Shown: positions 23,241 through 33,189 of the stretch, one piece after another
Layout: every line of letters begins with the position of its first letter
How positions within the stretch are numbered: the first letter of the stretch is position 1
NCBI GenBank assembly: GCA_036936605.1
Contig: JAUPFV010000003.1
Location: 101,193,278-101,257,277 of the forward strand
DNA length: 64,000 nt
Direction of reading: 5' to 3'
Source of the DNA: Limnanthes douglasii subsp. nivea
Taxonomy: Eukaryota > Streptophyta > Magnoliopsida > Brassicales > Limnanthaceae
Notes under the pieces: generated by a model
What the model was told of the DNA's origin: nothing
The model's database searches: none
What the model saw: the letters and a program-made list of their open reading frames with translations, nothing else
Made by a program: the position numbers and the translations under genes

Positions 23241-23449
23241 CTAGGTTGAGGGTAATCTTGGTATTAAAAAAAGAAAATGTATTAGAAGTGGATATGTTTA
23301 ATGAGATGGGTATTAAGTGAGCATTAACCCATTTTTGGGTACTAGGTTGTAATAGGTTTGGCTATGGCTAAAAGGTACTTAGTGTGTCATTTCCCATATA
23401 AAGACAACACTAATGGTAAATTTTACCATCACACTTCTATTTTCTTATG

Positions 23450-23451
<2 letters not shown>

Positions 23452-23490
<39 letters not shown>

Positions 23491-23508
23491 ATTATTATTA
23501 TTATTATT
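23452..23508. repeat. (TA)n followed by (ATT)n microsatellite
   Basis: About 17 TA units run directly into about 8 ATT units, just outside the right end of the MULE. Confidence 0.95.
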
Positions 23509-24813
23509 GGACAAATTTATAAAAAAAATCATTTAACCCATTAAATTATGGTCTATAAAACAAAGCTTTAGATAAAATTTAATTTAAATACAATTTAAAT
23601 ATACTATAAATCAAATTATAAAGTAATAGATGTTTCGTGATCGAAACTGCATATTATAAGGTTTAAAATCGTGTATGAAATTACCAAATTTTTATATTTT
23701 AGGGTCGAAGTCCATAAAAGATTTTGACCTAATGAATTATCTATAAATAGAATCATAATCCTCATTCTTTAGAGGTCTACTATTTTTTAGCAAAAATATT
23801 CTATGCTCCAAAGCATATTGCGCTCCTAGCATTCCCAATACTTTTATCTGGTTTTTCTATTTTTTTATAGTCTATGTTCATCAATCTTTCTCTAACCTTA
23901 TCCAGTACTTCTATCAATCTTACCAATTGCTGAACCAACCTTTAACATTTCTTCCACTATTTTCAACACCTCTATCATTTTCCCTACTAAATCAGACAGT
24001 TCGGTGCTACAACCAAACTTTATTCCGTGGATTTTTGTCACTCTGACAATCCTTTCTCAAGAAGTAAGCCCATCACTAAAACACATCACCAAATTAATAC
24101 CGTATGTGAGAAACCATAATTTTCATTAGAATAATTTCTTTAAAATCTAAATTGAAAACACTTTCACACTCTTTACCAAGTTCATATAAAATAAGATATA
24201 CAAAAGATGAGAGAATCATATTTTCTTAATACAAGTGACGTCGAGCAATACATGGACTGATAAGGTTTTAATTTGCTAAGGTACATTGCTAGAGAGAAAT
24301 TCTAGAGAGAGAAAATACTTAAGAGTTTTTAGAGAGAGAGAGAGCGTAAGTATAAAATGAGTTTCAAGTGAAAAGAGTTCAACCCCTTTATAAGATCTGT
24401 CTGGTCCTTTATATAGAGGAGCCAAGACTTAGTTGAATAACTGAATCTGTTACAAAAACAGATTAATTGCTATTTAGTCCTTACAACTTATGTAAAGTCA
24501 CAATAGCTTCCTAAAACCTACATCATTCATAAATTAAAGACAAAACTTACACTAATTACAATCAAGTCCCTGAATTTACATTGTTTACAAATTAATTCCT
24601 AAAAACTCATTTCCATATCATGGACGAGATGAGAGAATCTCACATGGTGAATATTGAGATACGTTTCGAAAGGATAACTAAGATTTTAAGCTAGTACTTT
24701 GAAGTTTATGGAGAATTATATGACGAGAAGAATACTAGATAATATATGATGAAATCAGAGTAAAATCAAAGTACCTTCATGCGTACATAAAAACGACCAT
24801 TCTGAACTCCTAG
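23509..24813. other. No gene; LTR-like fragment on the minus strand
   Basis: No coding sequence. At about 24,230-24,620 the minus strand resembles a retrotransposon LTR: a TATATAAAGG box near 24,410, then CTCTCTCTCTCT-type and TAAAAACTC words as in the Tat LTRs at 29 and 60 kb. It ends against the CCTAG target site of the next element at 24,809-24,813. Confidence 0.4.
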
Positions 24814-25196
24814 TGATGCAGGAGACGGGTACAATAGCTAATCTATTCTAGCTTGCAAGTTATTTTTAGATATTTCTTTTTTTAGTGTTTTCCTTTTCTA
24901 GTTAAGATTCTAGTAATTTTCCTTATTTCGATTCTAGTAATTTTCCTTATTTCTAGGAACTTCCTATTTTATGCTTTAGGGTTTCTCTATATGCTTTAGG
25001 GTTTCTCTATATAAAGAACCTTATGTGCCATGTTTTAAGGCACTTTTTTCATCATCGTTATTAATCAAAGTCTTCGAGTTTTCGAGATTTGTTTTCTGGT
25101 GGATTCTAGAGTTTTTTCTTCAAGTTTGACACCCGCGAACTTGAACCTTCAATTCTAAGACCAACATTTGTTGTCTTAGTGCATCCGACTGCGTCA
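24814..25196 (+). repeat. 5' LTR of the outer Ty3/gypsy element
   Basis: 383 bp, TG...CA ends. It contains TATATAAA at 25,008-25,015 and two internal direct duplications: GATTCTAGTAATTTTCCTTA and ATGCTTTAGGGTTTCTCTAT, each twice in a row. Confidence 0.95.
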
Positions 25197-25198
25197 AG

Positions 25199-25210
25199 TG
25201 GTATCAGAGC
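25199..25210 (+). promoter_or_regulatory. Primer-binding site, tRNA-iMet type
   Basis: TGGTATCAGAGC, two bases after the 5' LTR, is the standard complement of the 3' end of plant initiator tRNA-Met used to prime minus-strand DNA. Confidence 0.9.
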
Positions 25211-25246
25211 AGGCAATCTCCTACTCTTTTCAAAGCTTGAACAACT

Positions 25247-28084
25247 ATGGGTGATCAACCAGTAACCAGGGCCGACATGGAGGGTTTCACAGTGAGTTTG
25301 AACGAATCCACTACGAACCTGGAAAATCTGGTGGCAGCGTTAACTAATTAGATTGCAGCATTAACCAATCAGATTGCTAACGTAGGACAAGGAGAAGGAG
25401 AATGAATGGGACGAAATCAGAATCGACAAGGCAGACACATACCAGTTGTTGAGGAGCCACCCCGAGTCTGAGATGGTGGAAACAACCGACTGCCTGTTAG
25501 AAACAATCAACAACAAGGCAGGCATAACCGTGTCGCTGTTGATGATTCTAGCTCGGAGGAGGAATTGGAAGAGGAAGAGGCAGAACAAGGGAATCAAAAT
25601 AATCAGGATTATAGAGCGAAAACTGATATTCCATTGTTCTATGGTACTATGAGTGCCGAGGACTTTCTCGATTGGCAAGTTGATGTTGATCGGTTCTTTG
25701 ATGTTATGGAAGTCCCGGAGAGTAAACAGGTTAAGATGGTGGCTATCCGGTTAAAGAAGACTGCAGCTGTTTGGTGGGACAAATTGGCTATTCAAAGGCA
25801 AAGACAGAGGAAGGGTCCAGTTAGAACATGGCGCCGAATGAAGCAGCTAATGACTGAGCGGTTCTTACCGGAGGACTACGAGCAGATTCTTTACAAGATG
25901 TACATTGATTGTATACAAGGAAGCAGGACCGTGACTGATTATGCAGCAGAGTTCTTTCGTTTCTCTGAACGTAGTGATTTAAACGAAACAGAGAATCAGA
26001 AGGTGGCTAGATACATCAGTGGTTTAAAGGGCTCTCTTCAAGGGAAAATAGGGTTACAGACTGTGTGGACAGTTCAAGAAGTATCCAGTCTAGCCTTGAA
26101 AGCGGAATTGATGGAGAAATCATCTCGGGGTTTCACAAATTTCAGGAGACCCTCGATCTAGAACAACGTCGAACCAGCCGGAGAAACGGACAAAGGGATG
26201 GTTAACAGAGATTCCAACTCTAACAACAAAGGAGCAAGTAGCTCCATTAGTGGCATTCAGAAGGACAAAGCACCCACTCCGAAACAGAACAATCCTTATG
26301 CTAGACCAACCGCCGACAAGTGTTTCCGTTGTCAAGGAACAGGTCACAGGTCGCATGTTTGTCCCAGTAGGAAGACGGTTGCATTGCTAGAAGAAGAGGA
26401 AGACGACTTTATGGAGAATGAGGAGTATGGGGGAGTTGAATTTGCGGAAGAAGAATCTGAGGATAGAATCAACATTGTTTTACATCGACTGTTGCTATCA
26501 TCCAAAGAAGAGGGACAATGCAAGAATCTGTTTAGAACGCATTGTTCTATTCAGAACAAGGTGTGCAATGTGATTGTTGACAATGAGAGCTCCAACAATT
26601 TAGTTTCTCAAAAGTTGGTGGCATATTTGAAACTACCCACGACTCGTCATGAGAAACCGTATGGTCTCGGATGGGTGAAGAAAGGATCTACAGTAGGGGT
26701 TAGTGAAACTTGCAAAATTCCTCTATCAATTGGTAAGCATTACAAAGAGGAGATAATTTGTGACGTTTTGGATATGGATGTTTGCCATATTATCCTTGGG
26801 CGACCATGGCAGTACGATAACGACATTACGTACCGAGGACAAGACAATGTGGTCATGTTTACATGGGGGAATCATAAGATTTCAATGGCTCATGTCAAGT
26901 ATTTTGGTAGCATTGCAACAGAGAAGAAGTCAATCTTCCTCGTCATATCGCATGATGATAAAGAACTTGACAAGGCTGTTAAGGAATCACAGTGTTTTTA
27001 TCCGGCTGTGGTCAAGGGGTTGATGAGTGCCGTGACAGAGGAGACAACAACTCCACGTGAGGTGTTAGAAATTTTGGAAGATTACAAGGAGTTAGTTGCT
27101 GAGGAACTACCTGACAACCTGCCTCCTATGCGTGATATACAGCATCACATTGACTTGATCCCGGGTTCTAGTCTACCTAATCTTCCCCACTATCGAATGA
27201 GCCCTAAAGAGAATGAAATTGTACGGGAACCGATTGAAGATTTGCTGAAGAAAGGGTTAATCCGCGAGAGCATGAGCCCTTGTGCTGTACCAGTTCTTCT
27301 CGTTCCAAATAAAGGTAGTCAGTGGCAAATGTGTGTTGATTCTAGAGCCATCAACAAGATCACAATCAAATACCGGTTTCCTATCCCTCGGTTGGAAGAC
27401 ATGCTTGATAAGTTGAATGGATCAAAGGTGTTTTCCAAATTAGATCTTCGAAGTGGGTACCATCAGATTCGAATCAGGCCTGCAGATGAATGGAAGACTG
27501 CTTTTAAGAGTAAAGACGGATTGTACGAGTGGTTAGTGATGCCTTTCGGCTTGTCAAACGCACCTAGTACTTTCAAGAGATTGATGAATCAGGTTCTCCG
27601 TCCTTTCATTGGGTCCTTTGTAGTAGTTTAATTCGATGATATTTTGATCTATAGCAAGCCAAAGACGACCATTTAGAGCATGTACGGCATGTGTTACAAG
27701 TCCTCCAAGAAAATCAGCTGTACGTGAATTTAAAGAAATGGACATTCTGCACAAGCTAGCTGCTGTTTTTGGGGTTTGTCGTTGGTGAAGATGGGATTCA
27801 AGTAGATGAAGCCAAAGTGCGTGCAATAAAAGACTGGCCCGCTCCCAAAACCGTAACTGAGGTACGCAGTTTTCATGGTTTGGCTACTTTTTAGCGGAGA
27901 TTTGTAAGAGACTTCAGCACTCTTACTGCACCTATTACCGAATGCTTGAAGAAAGGGAAGTTTCATTGGGGACCATAACAAGACGAGAGTTTTGCATTGA
28001 TTAAGGAGAAGCTTTGTACTGCTCCTGTGTTAGCATTGCCGAATTTCGATAAGATATTTCAAATGGAATGCGATGCTAGTGGTG
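25247..28084 (+). pseudogene. gag-protease-RT part of the outer element, broken
   Basis: One frame runs from the ATG at 25,247 to 27,631 with stops near 25,349, 25,404, 25,472 and 26,159. Gag core: DIPLFYGTMSAEDFLDW to about 26,120. CCHC finger [14 protein letters not shown] near 26,325. A protease region follows ([14 protein letters not shown], with Asn-Glu-Ser in place of the usual [16 protein letters not shown]). The RT has [20 protein letters not shown] and [15 protein letters not shown]; the catalytic block reads VVV*FDDILIYS, where a TAA at 27,629 replaces the Tyr codon before F-D-D. Reading continues in the same style to MECDASGV at about 28,084, where foreign sequence begins. Confidence 0.85.
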
Positions 28085-28934
28085 TAATTTTTTTAACCAA
28101 ATTGAAAATCATGCAAACAAAATTAAAATATATAAATAACAAATTTAATTGGTTTTTGCAAGTATGAAGGATGGTTTGGGATAACAAACTCATGTACAAG
28201 CATAAATAAAGAAGAATAAAACTCGGCTTATGTGTAAGGCCAGTTGTCATGGCAAGCAACATAGCCCGTTGCGGTAAAAAAATTGTTTTTGTTAGATTAC
28301 CGCGCCAACAAACTATTTTTTATGGTGAAGTTTCCGGCTGTAGTTGGTTGTTGCAACAACAAACTTATTTTCCATAACAATCATTTGATTCCGAAAATAA
28401 AAATCCTAAATTATAAGAATTAGGGTCTTGACCCAAAAGTTTCAAAAACAACACATGTAACTTTAAGCATACATGGAAATTAACATATATTGTACTCTCG
28501 ATTGCGTTGATCAATTCTTAAAATTACATTTTAAATTCTCAAAACCCTAAACATACTTAATGAGTCTCAACATCAATAAAAATTAGAGGATTTTCTCCCA
28601 ATCTGAATTAATTAATAAAAATGATTTAGGAGAGAGAATGAATAATAAATGATATACTCGAAATCATCAAGAATATGACTCTGATACCAATTATTATCAT
28701 CAACGAATGATAACATGAAGGGTATATGACGTAAAAAAAGAACTTAACAGTCATACTATTTTTCTTCTTTAGCGGCAAAATTATTTGGATGTTGAGAAAC
28801 TATTGATCTTCTCACATGATGCAATTTGCTTGAACAATAGTACTTTGAAAGAAGATACATGCAACCAATAGATGAAGATGCAATTAATAAGGAAGAATAG
28901 AAGACAAGTTTAAAAGTGTGAAGAAGAAACATGA
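28085..28934. other. Unclassified insert between outer element and Tat LTR
   Basis: No coding sequence recognised. On the minus strand TTGGTATCAGAGTC at about 28,678-28,691 resembles a tRNA-iMet primer site, so part of this stretch may be an LTR/leader fragment of another retroelement in reverse orientation. The left end abuts the interrupted RNase H of the outer element. The start of the Tat 5' LTR is somewhere before 28,935, where similarity to the 60-kb copy begins. Confidence 0.35.
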
Positions 28935-29295
28935 CATGAGAAAATAGCAAAGAAGAAGTATGATAGGAGGAAAATGCAGAGAGGAAATTGTGTAAGGACT
29001 AAATTGTATAAGCTATCGAAGAAACAGCCAGAATAGGAAGAAAATAAAATGTATGGACTAAAGATGTAATTAACAGGAGTTAAAGCGTGTGGGGTCCGCA
29101 ATTGTACTATAAAAGGACCACACACGCTTCACAAATCCCGAGATGAATAATATAATACTTTCGCTCTCTACTTAACCTAAGAGCTCTCACTTTCTCTCTC
29201 TAAAAACAGCAATTAAACAGAATAGATTTACTTATATTGACACTAAGCAATCCTCGTATCGCATAATCACCCCTAGACTTTTTTAAAACTCTTTA
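28935..29295 (+). repeat. Tat 5' LTR (left border not resolved)
   Basis: Alignable with about 60,000-60,320. It contains TATAAAAG at 29,108-29,115 and a CTCTCTCTCTAAAAAC stretch downstream. The 60-kb copy shows the canonical LTR end CTTCA followed by G and the primer site; here the end reads CTTTA. Confidence 0.75.
29085..29127 (+). promoter_or_regulatory. TATA box inside an inverted repeat in the Tat LTR
   Basis: Arms GCGTGTGGGGTCC (29,085-29,097) and GGACCACACACGC (29,115-29,127) match in 12 of 13 positions. The loop holds the TATA box. The TSS would fall near 29,140. Confidence 0.6.
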
Positions 29296-29296
29296 G

Positions 29297-29314
29297 TGGC
29301 GCCGTCTGTGGGAA
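29297..29314 (+). promoter_or_regulatory. Primer-binding site of the Tat element
   Basis: TGGCGCCGTCTGTGGGAA, one base after the LTR, is identical to 60,322-60,339. TGGCGCCG-type sites are typical of Tat/Athila gypsy elements; I cannot say for certain which tRNA it matches. Confidence 0.7.
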
Positions 29315-29373
29315 GCAAAAATCGCTCTGACGACAATCGCTACCTGGAAATAATTCCTATTTCGAGGAGAACT

Positions 29374-31015
29374 ATGGAAGACCAAGGGGACGACTTGGTT
29401 AATAATTGCGAGGAGAACCTGGTAGGAGATAACTACCGGAACGATATGGAGTACGAGGGACTAGGGGGCCAGCGAGTCGGAAACACCTTTGACGACTCAG
29501 ATCTGTTGGCTCAAAGGAATGAATTGCTGCTAGAGATCGAAAGATTGAAAGCAGAAAAGGATGTCGTACAGGATAATCTTCGATCCGAGATAAGGAGGGA
29601 GCCAGTCAGTGAAAAAGAGTATCGCGAAACTGAATTTCGTCCTAGGAAAAAAGACGACAGATACCGGGGGCGCGAGCGGCGATCACCGAGGAGAAGAGAG
29701 AGGCGACATGTGGATTCGATTGACTCAAGTAATTACTCTTGATACAGCTCCTCGGATTCGCCCCCACAAAAATACCACAGAAAGAAAAAACGTGATCATA
29801 GACACACCGATTTCCGAAGAGGAAGTCTCCGAGGGAAAAGGGTCACCATGCTCGAGGTGGCGATCGGTCTTATGGACCGGCAAAGTACCCTGATAGAAAA
29901 GAGGATATGGGCCCGCGGACTTCGGAGTGGCAGCACCAGTATACTTTACCATCTGAGGAGGGTTTGTACTTTCCAAACAATGACAACTTTCCGGTGTTTA
30001 TCACGCGGGTCATAATTGGAGAGCCTCCCCCCTGTCCCCGGACATTTTGGTGGGAAACCTTCCGAAGCATTTTGATATTTCGAAGCTGGAAAAATTCGAT
30101 GGGACACAAGACCCGGATAATCACATCGAACAATTCAAGAATTTTATGATCAATTTTGACGATGATGATAAGTTGCTATGCAGAGCATTTTCTCAGACTT
30201 TCAAGGGAGTAGCTTCTAAGTGGTACAACAGGCTTCCGCAGGGCTCGATCAAGATTTTTGATATGTTCTGGAACATCTTCAGACAACACTTCGTGGGAAG
30301 CAAGAAGTTCAGAGCTAACGGAGACACGATCATCTATTGTCGATAGAAGGTGGGGGAGAGCCTGAAAAATTACACTAATCGTTTTGTTAAAACGAAAACA
30401 GACATGGAGTATTGTAAGGATTCAGTGGCGCTTGCAGCTTTTAGGATGGGCCTGCTCCCCGGATTGTTGAAGGATACGGTGGCGGAGAGCCATGCAATGA
30501 CCTTTGGAGCGCTGTTAGATCAGGTTGAGAAGAGGATCCTGGTGGAAGAGACTCAGGTTTCGGAGAAAGGATCTGGGGATCAGTTGGATCAGAATCAATT
30601 TCAAAGATCCGAGTCGAGTAATCAGGTCCCTCGTTCTAATGTTCAGGCTAAAAATACAGGTCAATATCCGCCGAGGCAGAAATCGAACCCGCACTACTAT
30701 GACAACCAGCAAAATTACAATCAAGGAACAAGACCCATGTCAAATAAGTGGGTTTGACCCGACTATTTCGCGGAGTTGACAGAAAATGTTGCTGCAATAT
30801 TCGACAAGGCTAAATCTACAGTACCGTTCAGGAAGCCTTTTCCCATACAGACTCTGAGGGAAAGCAGAAGTGTCAATAAATATTGCAAATATCATGAGGA
30901 TATTAGGCACGACACCAAGGATTGTATAGCTTTGAAAAAAGAAGTGCAAGCCCTGATCGAGAATGGAATGTTATTGGAGTTCGTAAAAAGCACTCCTAGA
31001 AGAACGTCGTGGTAA
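29374..31015 (+). pseudogene. gag of Tat copy 2, frame-broken
   Basis: The first ATG after the primer site is 29,374 (MEDQGDDLVNN). The acidic and basic N-terminal part runs to 29,742, where a stop and a frame change occur. The conserved gag core follows from 30,047 in another frame (KHFDISKLEKFDGTQDPDNH, then WYNRLPQGSI) with a stop at 30,346, then 30,350-30,757, and last the zinc-knuckle-like tail KYCKYHEDIRHDTKDC near 30,890, ending at 31,015. Gag forms the virus-like particle. At least three breaks prevent a full-length product. Confidence 0.8.
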
Positions 31016-31707
31016 AAGCTGTCTCAAAGAACACTGACACGGCCATAGTGATTTCTGAAGGGGTCGACGACTTTGACATTGAGCAAGAGTATTTAGATCC
31101 CAAGGAGGGGAGGAACAATGTGAATTTGGTGGAAGAAGCTATTCCGAAGGGGAGAGTGGATAGCCTCTGTGCTTTCTTCGATTCCTTGGCGATTTTTGGG
31201 GGAGACACTATTGCGGGAAATTCCAACAGCTCCCGAAAAAGGCACATGGTCAACCTGACTACCCAGATCGAAGCAGGGGTGTCAGCGCAGATGCACCGAT
31301 CGCCTTCCCCCATTATATGTTTTGATGATGATGATATGCGCAATGTTGCAGCCCCCCATGAGGATGCGGTGGTGATCGCTGCAGGCATCGCTGGTGAGCA
31401 AATTCCGAAGATACTCATCGATACAGGCAGCTCCGCGAATATATTGTTTATGAGCATTAACCGAAGAATTTCTGACCCACCAGTTATCCGAAGATCCGAC
31501 AAGGCTATAGTGAGCTTTACTGGCACTACAGCAATGGTGGTTAGAGAATTTCAGTGTGTGGTTGAATTGGGCCGTGGACCATTCAAGAAAGAGGTGGAAG
31601 TACTATTTATTGTCGTTGACGTGCCGACATCGTATAACGCCATCCTCGGTCGCTCTTGGTTATCCCAGATGCATGGCATAATCTCAACAGTGCATCAATG
31701 CTTATAG
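31009..31707 (+). CDS. Retropepsin (aspartic protease) of Tat copy 2
   Basis: 232 codons open. The active-site motif ILIDTGSSANILF lies at about residues 135-147 and the flap-end motif AILGRSWL near residue 217. This is the pepsin-like enzyme that cuts the Gag-Pol polyprotein. The ORF overlaps the end of gag by a few bases and stops at 31,707, before the RT frame starts at 31,888. It is thus a domain of a broken polyprotein and not a separate gene. Confidence 0.75.
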   Translation: MVKAVSKNTDTAIVISEGVDDFDIEQEYLDPKEGRNNVNLVEEAIPKGRVDSLCAFFDSLAIFGGDTIAGNSNSSRKRHMVNLTTQIEAGVSAQMHRSPSPIICFDDDDMRNVAAPHEDAVVIAAGIAGEQIPKILIDTGSSANILFMSINRRISDPPVIRRSDKAIVSFTGTTAMVVREFQCVVELGRGPFKKEVEVLFIVVDVPTSYNAILGRSWLSQMHGIISTVHQCL

Positions 31708-31887
31708 TACGTGGTTGGGAACAATATTGGGATAATCCGAAGTAGCCAGAAAATGGCACGTGAATGTTACCAGATAGCCATGTCCTCGAAGGGAGTTCGG
31801 GGAGAAACTTCAGACAAAGCATAGCAATTAAAAGGGCCTCCCTCCGAAATTATCCCATGCGATGATCCGAGGGAGGCCCCCGGATTT

Positions 31888-32706
31888 TTGGTCCAAGAAG
31901 AAGATTCTGCGACACATGAGTTTGCGAGTGGCAAATTTCTGAAAATTGGAGTCAACCTTTCTCCAGAGTTTAAGGAGAGGTTAATTGATTTTTTATCTGA
32001 TAAACTTGATATGTTTGCTTGGTGTGCACAGGATGTCACTGGAGTACCGTCGGAAATCATGTGTCATAAACTTGCGATACGACTTGATGTCCGACCTATA
32101 GTCCAGAAAAGAAGACCAGTCTCCCCGGAAAAGGCTACGGCAATTCTGTTGGAGGTCGAGAGGCTACTGCGCATAGGCCATATTCGCGAGTCGCATTATC
32201 CCGTGTGGGCGTCAAATCCAGTGTTGGTACGTAAGAAGAATGGTAAGTGGAGAATGTGTGTTGATTTCACGGATTTAAACAGAGCTTGTCCCAAAGATCC
32301 ATTCCTAGTGCCTCGCATCGACCAGTTAGTAGATTCGACCTCCCGAAATCGACTGTTGTCATTTATGGACGCTTACTTAGGATACAACCAAATCCGATTA
32401 GACGCAAACGATGAGGAAAGTACTTCTTTTATTACCGGGAGAGGGTTATACTGCTACAAGGTTATGCCATTCGGATTAAAAAATACAGGGGCAACTTATC
32501 AGCGCCTGGTCAATAAAACCTTTGAGGGGCAGATTGGGCGGAACATGGAGGCCTATATCGATGATATGCTAGTCAAACGTGCACAGGACGAAGACCATTT
32601 CGCTGACCTAGAAGAGACGTTTCGCAATTTAAGCAAAGTCAATTTGAAACTCAATCCGAAGAAGTGTATTTTCGGGGTGAGGTCGGCAAGTTTCTCGGTT
32701 ACATGA
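31888..32706 (+). CDS. Reverse transcriptase of Tat copy 2, truncated
   Basis: 272 codons open. RT blocks are in order: WASNPVLVRKKNGKWRMCVD, FTDLNRACPKDPF, DAYLGYNQIRLD, YKVMPFGLKNTGATYQR and the catalytic EAYIDDMLVKRAQ (YIDD near residue 232). After 32,706 the reading continues in a shifted frame (LGYMISEKGIEADP) to 32,812. A run of 12 C (about 32,764-32,775) lies in this tail. RNase H and integrase are gone. Confidence 0.85.
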   Translation: MVQEEDSATHEFASGKFLKIGVNLSPEFKERLIDFLSDKLDMFAWCAQDVTGVPSEIMCHKLAIRLDVRPIVQKRRPVSPEKATAILLEVERLLRIGHIRESHYPVWASNPVLVRKKNGKWRMCVDFTDLNRACPKDPFLVPRIDQLVDSTSRNRLLSFMDAYLGYNQIRLDANDEESTSFITGRGLYCYKVMPFGLKNTGATYQRLVNKTFEGQIGRNMEAYIDDMLVKRAQDEDHFADLEETFRNLSKVNLKLNPKKCIFGVRSASFSVT

Positions 32707-32812
32707 TCAGCGAAAAAGGCATCGAGGCTGATCCAGAACAGATAAAAGCTCTGATCACAATGACCCCCCCCCCCCTGGAATATTAAAGAAGTACAAGTTC
32801 TGACAGGGAGAA

Positions 32813-33189
32813 TGAAAGAGTGAAACGTAGCAGAAGCTTAAAAGAGGGATAAAACCCTAATTTTGTTTTTTTATTTAATCAAAATAGTCTGACGACAAAA
32901 TAAGGTATAGGATGCTTTATATAGCATCTATCCAAAACCCTAATATCAAATAAAGAAAATTACATAAATGTCTAGAAACTAAAATAAATAAATAAAATAA
33001 CGTCTAAATATGAAAACTGATTTTCGAAGGCTTTAGAGGTCGAATTTGGGTATTAAACTTTGTGACAAGTCACAGTTTTGAAATCTTACGGTCTCGTCGA
33101 AATCTTCGATTTGAGTACCTATTTCACCTAATTCCGATACCTGACCAAGAAACCAGTTTATCCGCAAACTTCGCTAACTGTCTGCATCA
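32813..33189 (-). repeat. 3' LTR of the gene-capturing element
   Basis: Same 377 bp as the 5' LTR, with no difference seen by eye. Its first bases encode the last ten or so residues and the stop codon of the chimeric ORF ([10 protein letters not shown], stop at 33,160-33,158). Confidence 0.95.

Larger units (their letters stand above)
11120..23395. mobile_element. MULE-type DNA transposon carrying a Ulp1-like protease and a MURA-like transposase
   Basis: About 12.3 kb with two convergent gene blocks: a C48 (Ulp1-like) protease gene from the left and a MULE transposase from the right, with a small acidic ORF between. Ulp1-bearing MULEs are known in plants (Kaonashi/KI-MULE type in Arabidopsis, CUMULE in melon). 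Each outer gene has a TATA box roughly 115-155 bp inside the apparent end. The ends are only loosely alike (left GAGGAAAGTACCCC near 11,120, right complement GGGAAATGACAC near 23,395), as in non-TIR MULEs. AT-rich flanks (ATAAAAAAA versus ATATAAAGA) could be a degraded 9-bp target duplication, but this is weak. The boundaries are therefore approximate. Shared short repeats in all introns and spacers support one unit. Confidence 0.75.
28935..32812 (+). mobile_element. Tat-like Ty3/gypsy element, 3'-truncated (copy 2)
   Basis: A 5' LTR (right end 29,295), a primer site and gag, protease and reverse transcriptase follow in order, then the sequence stops at LTGRM in the RT/RNase H boundary (32,812) against the chimeric element's LTR. 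RNase H, integrase and 3' LTR are absent. The coding region has few stops, so it is much younger than the Tat-like relics at 5-9 and 41-46 kb. A second LTR plus gag start of the same family is at 59.9-60.6 kb. Confidence 0.85.

Noticed and set aside
11098..23404. A clear terminal inverted repeat and 9-bp duplication for the MULE
   Set aside because: End similarity is loose and the flanks are AT-rich, so apparent matches (7 of 9) could be chance; boundaries are left approximate.
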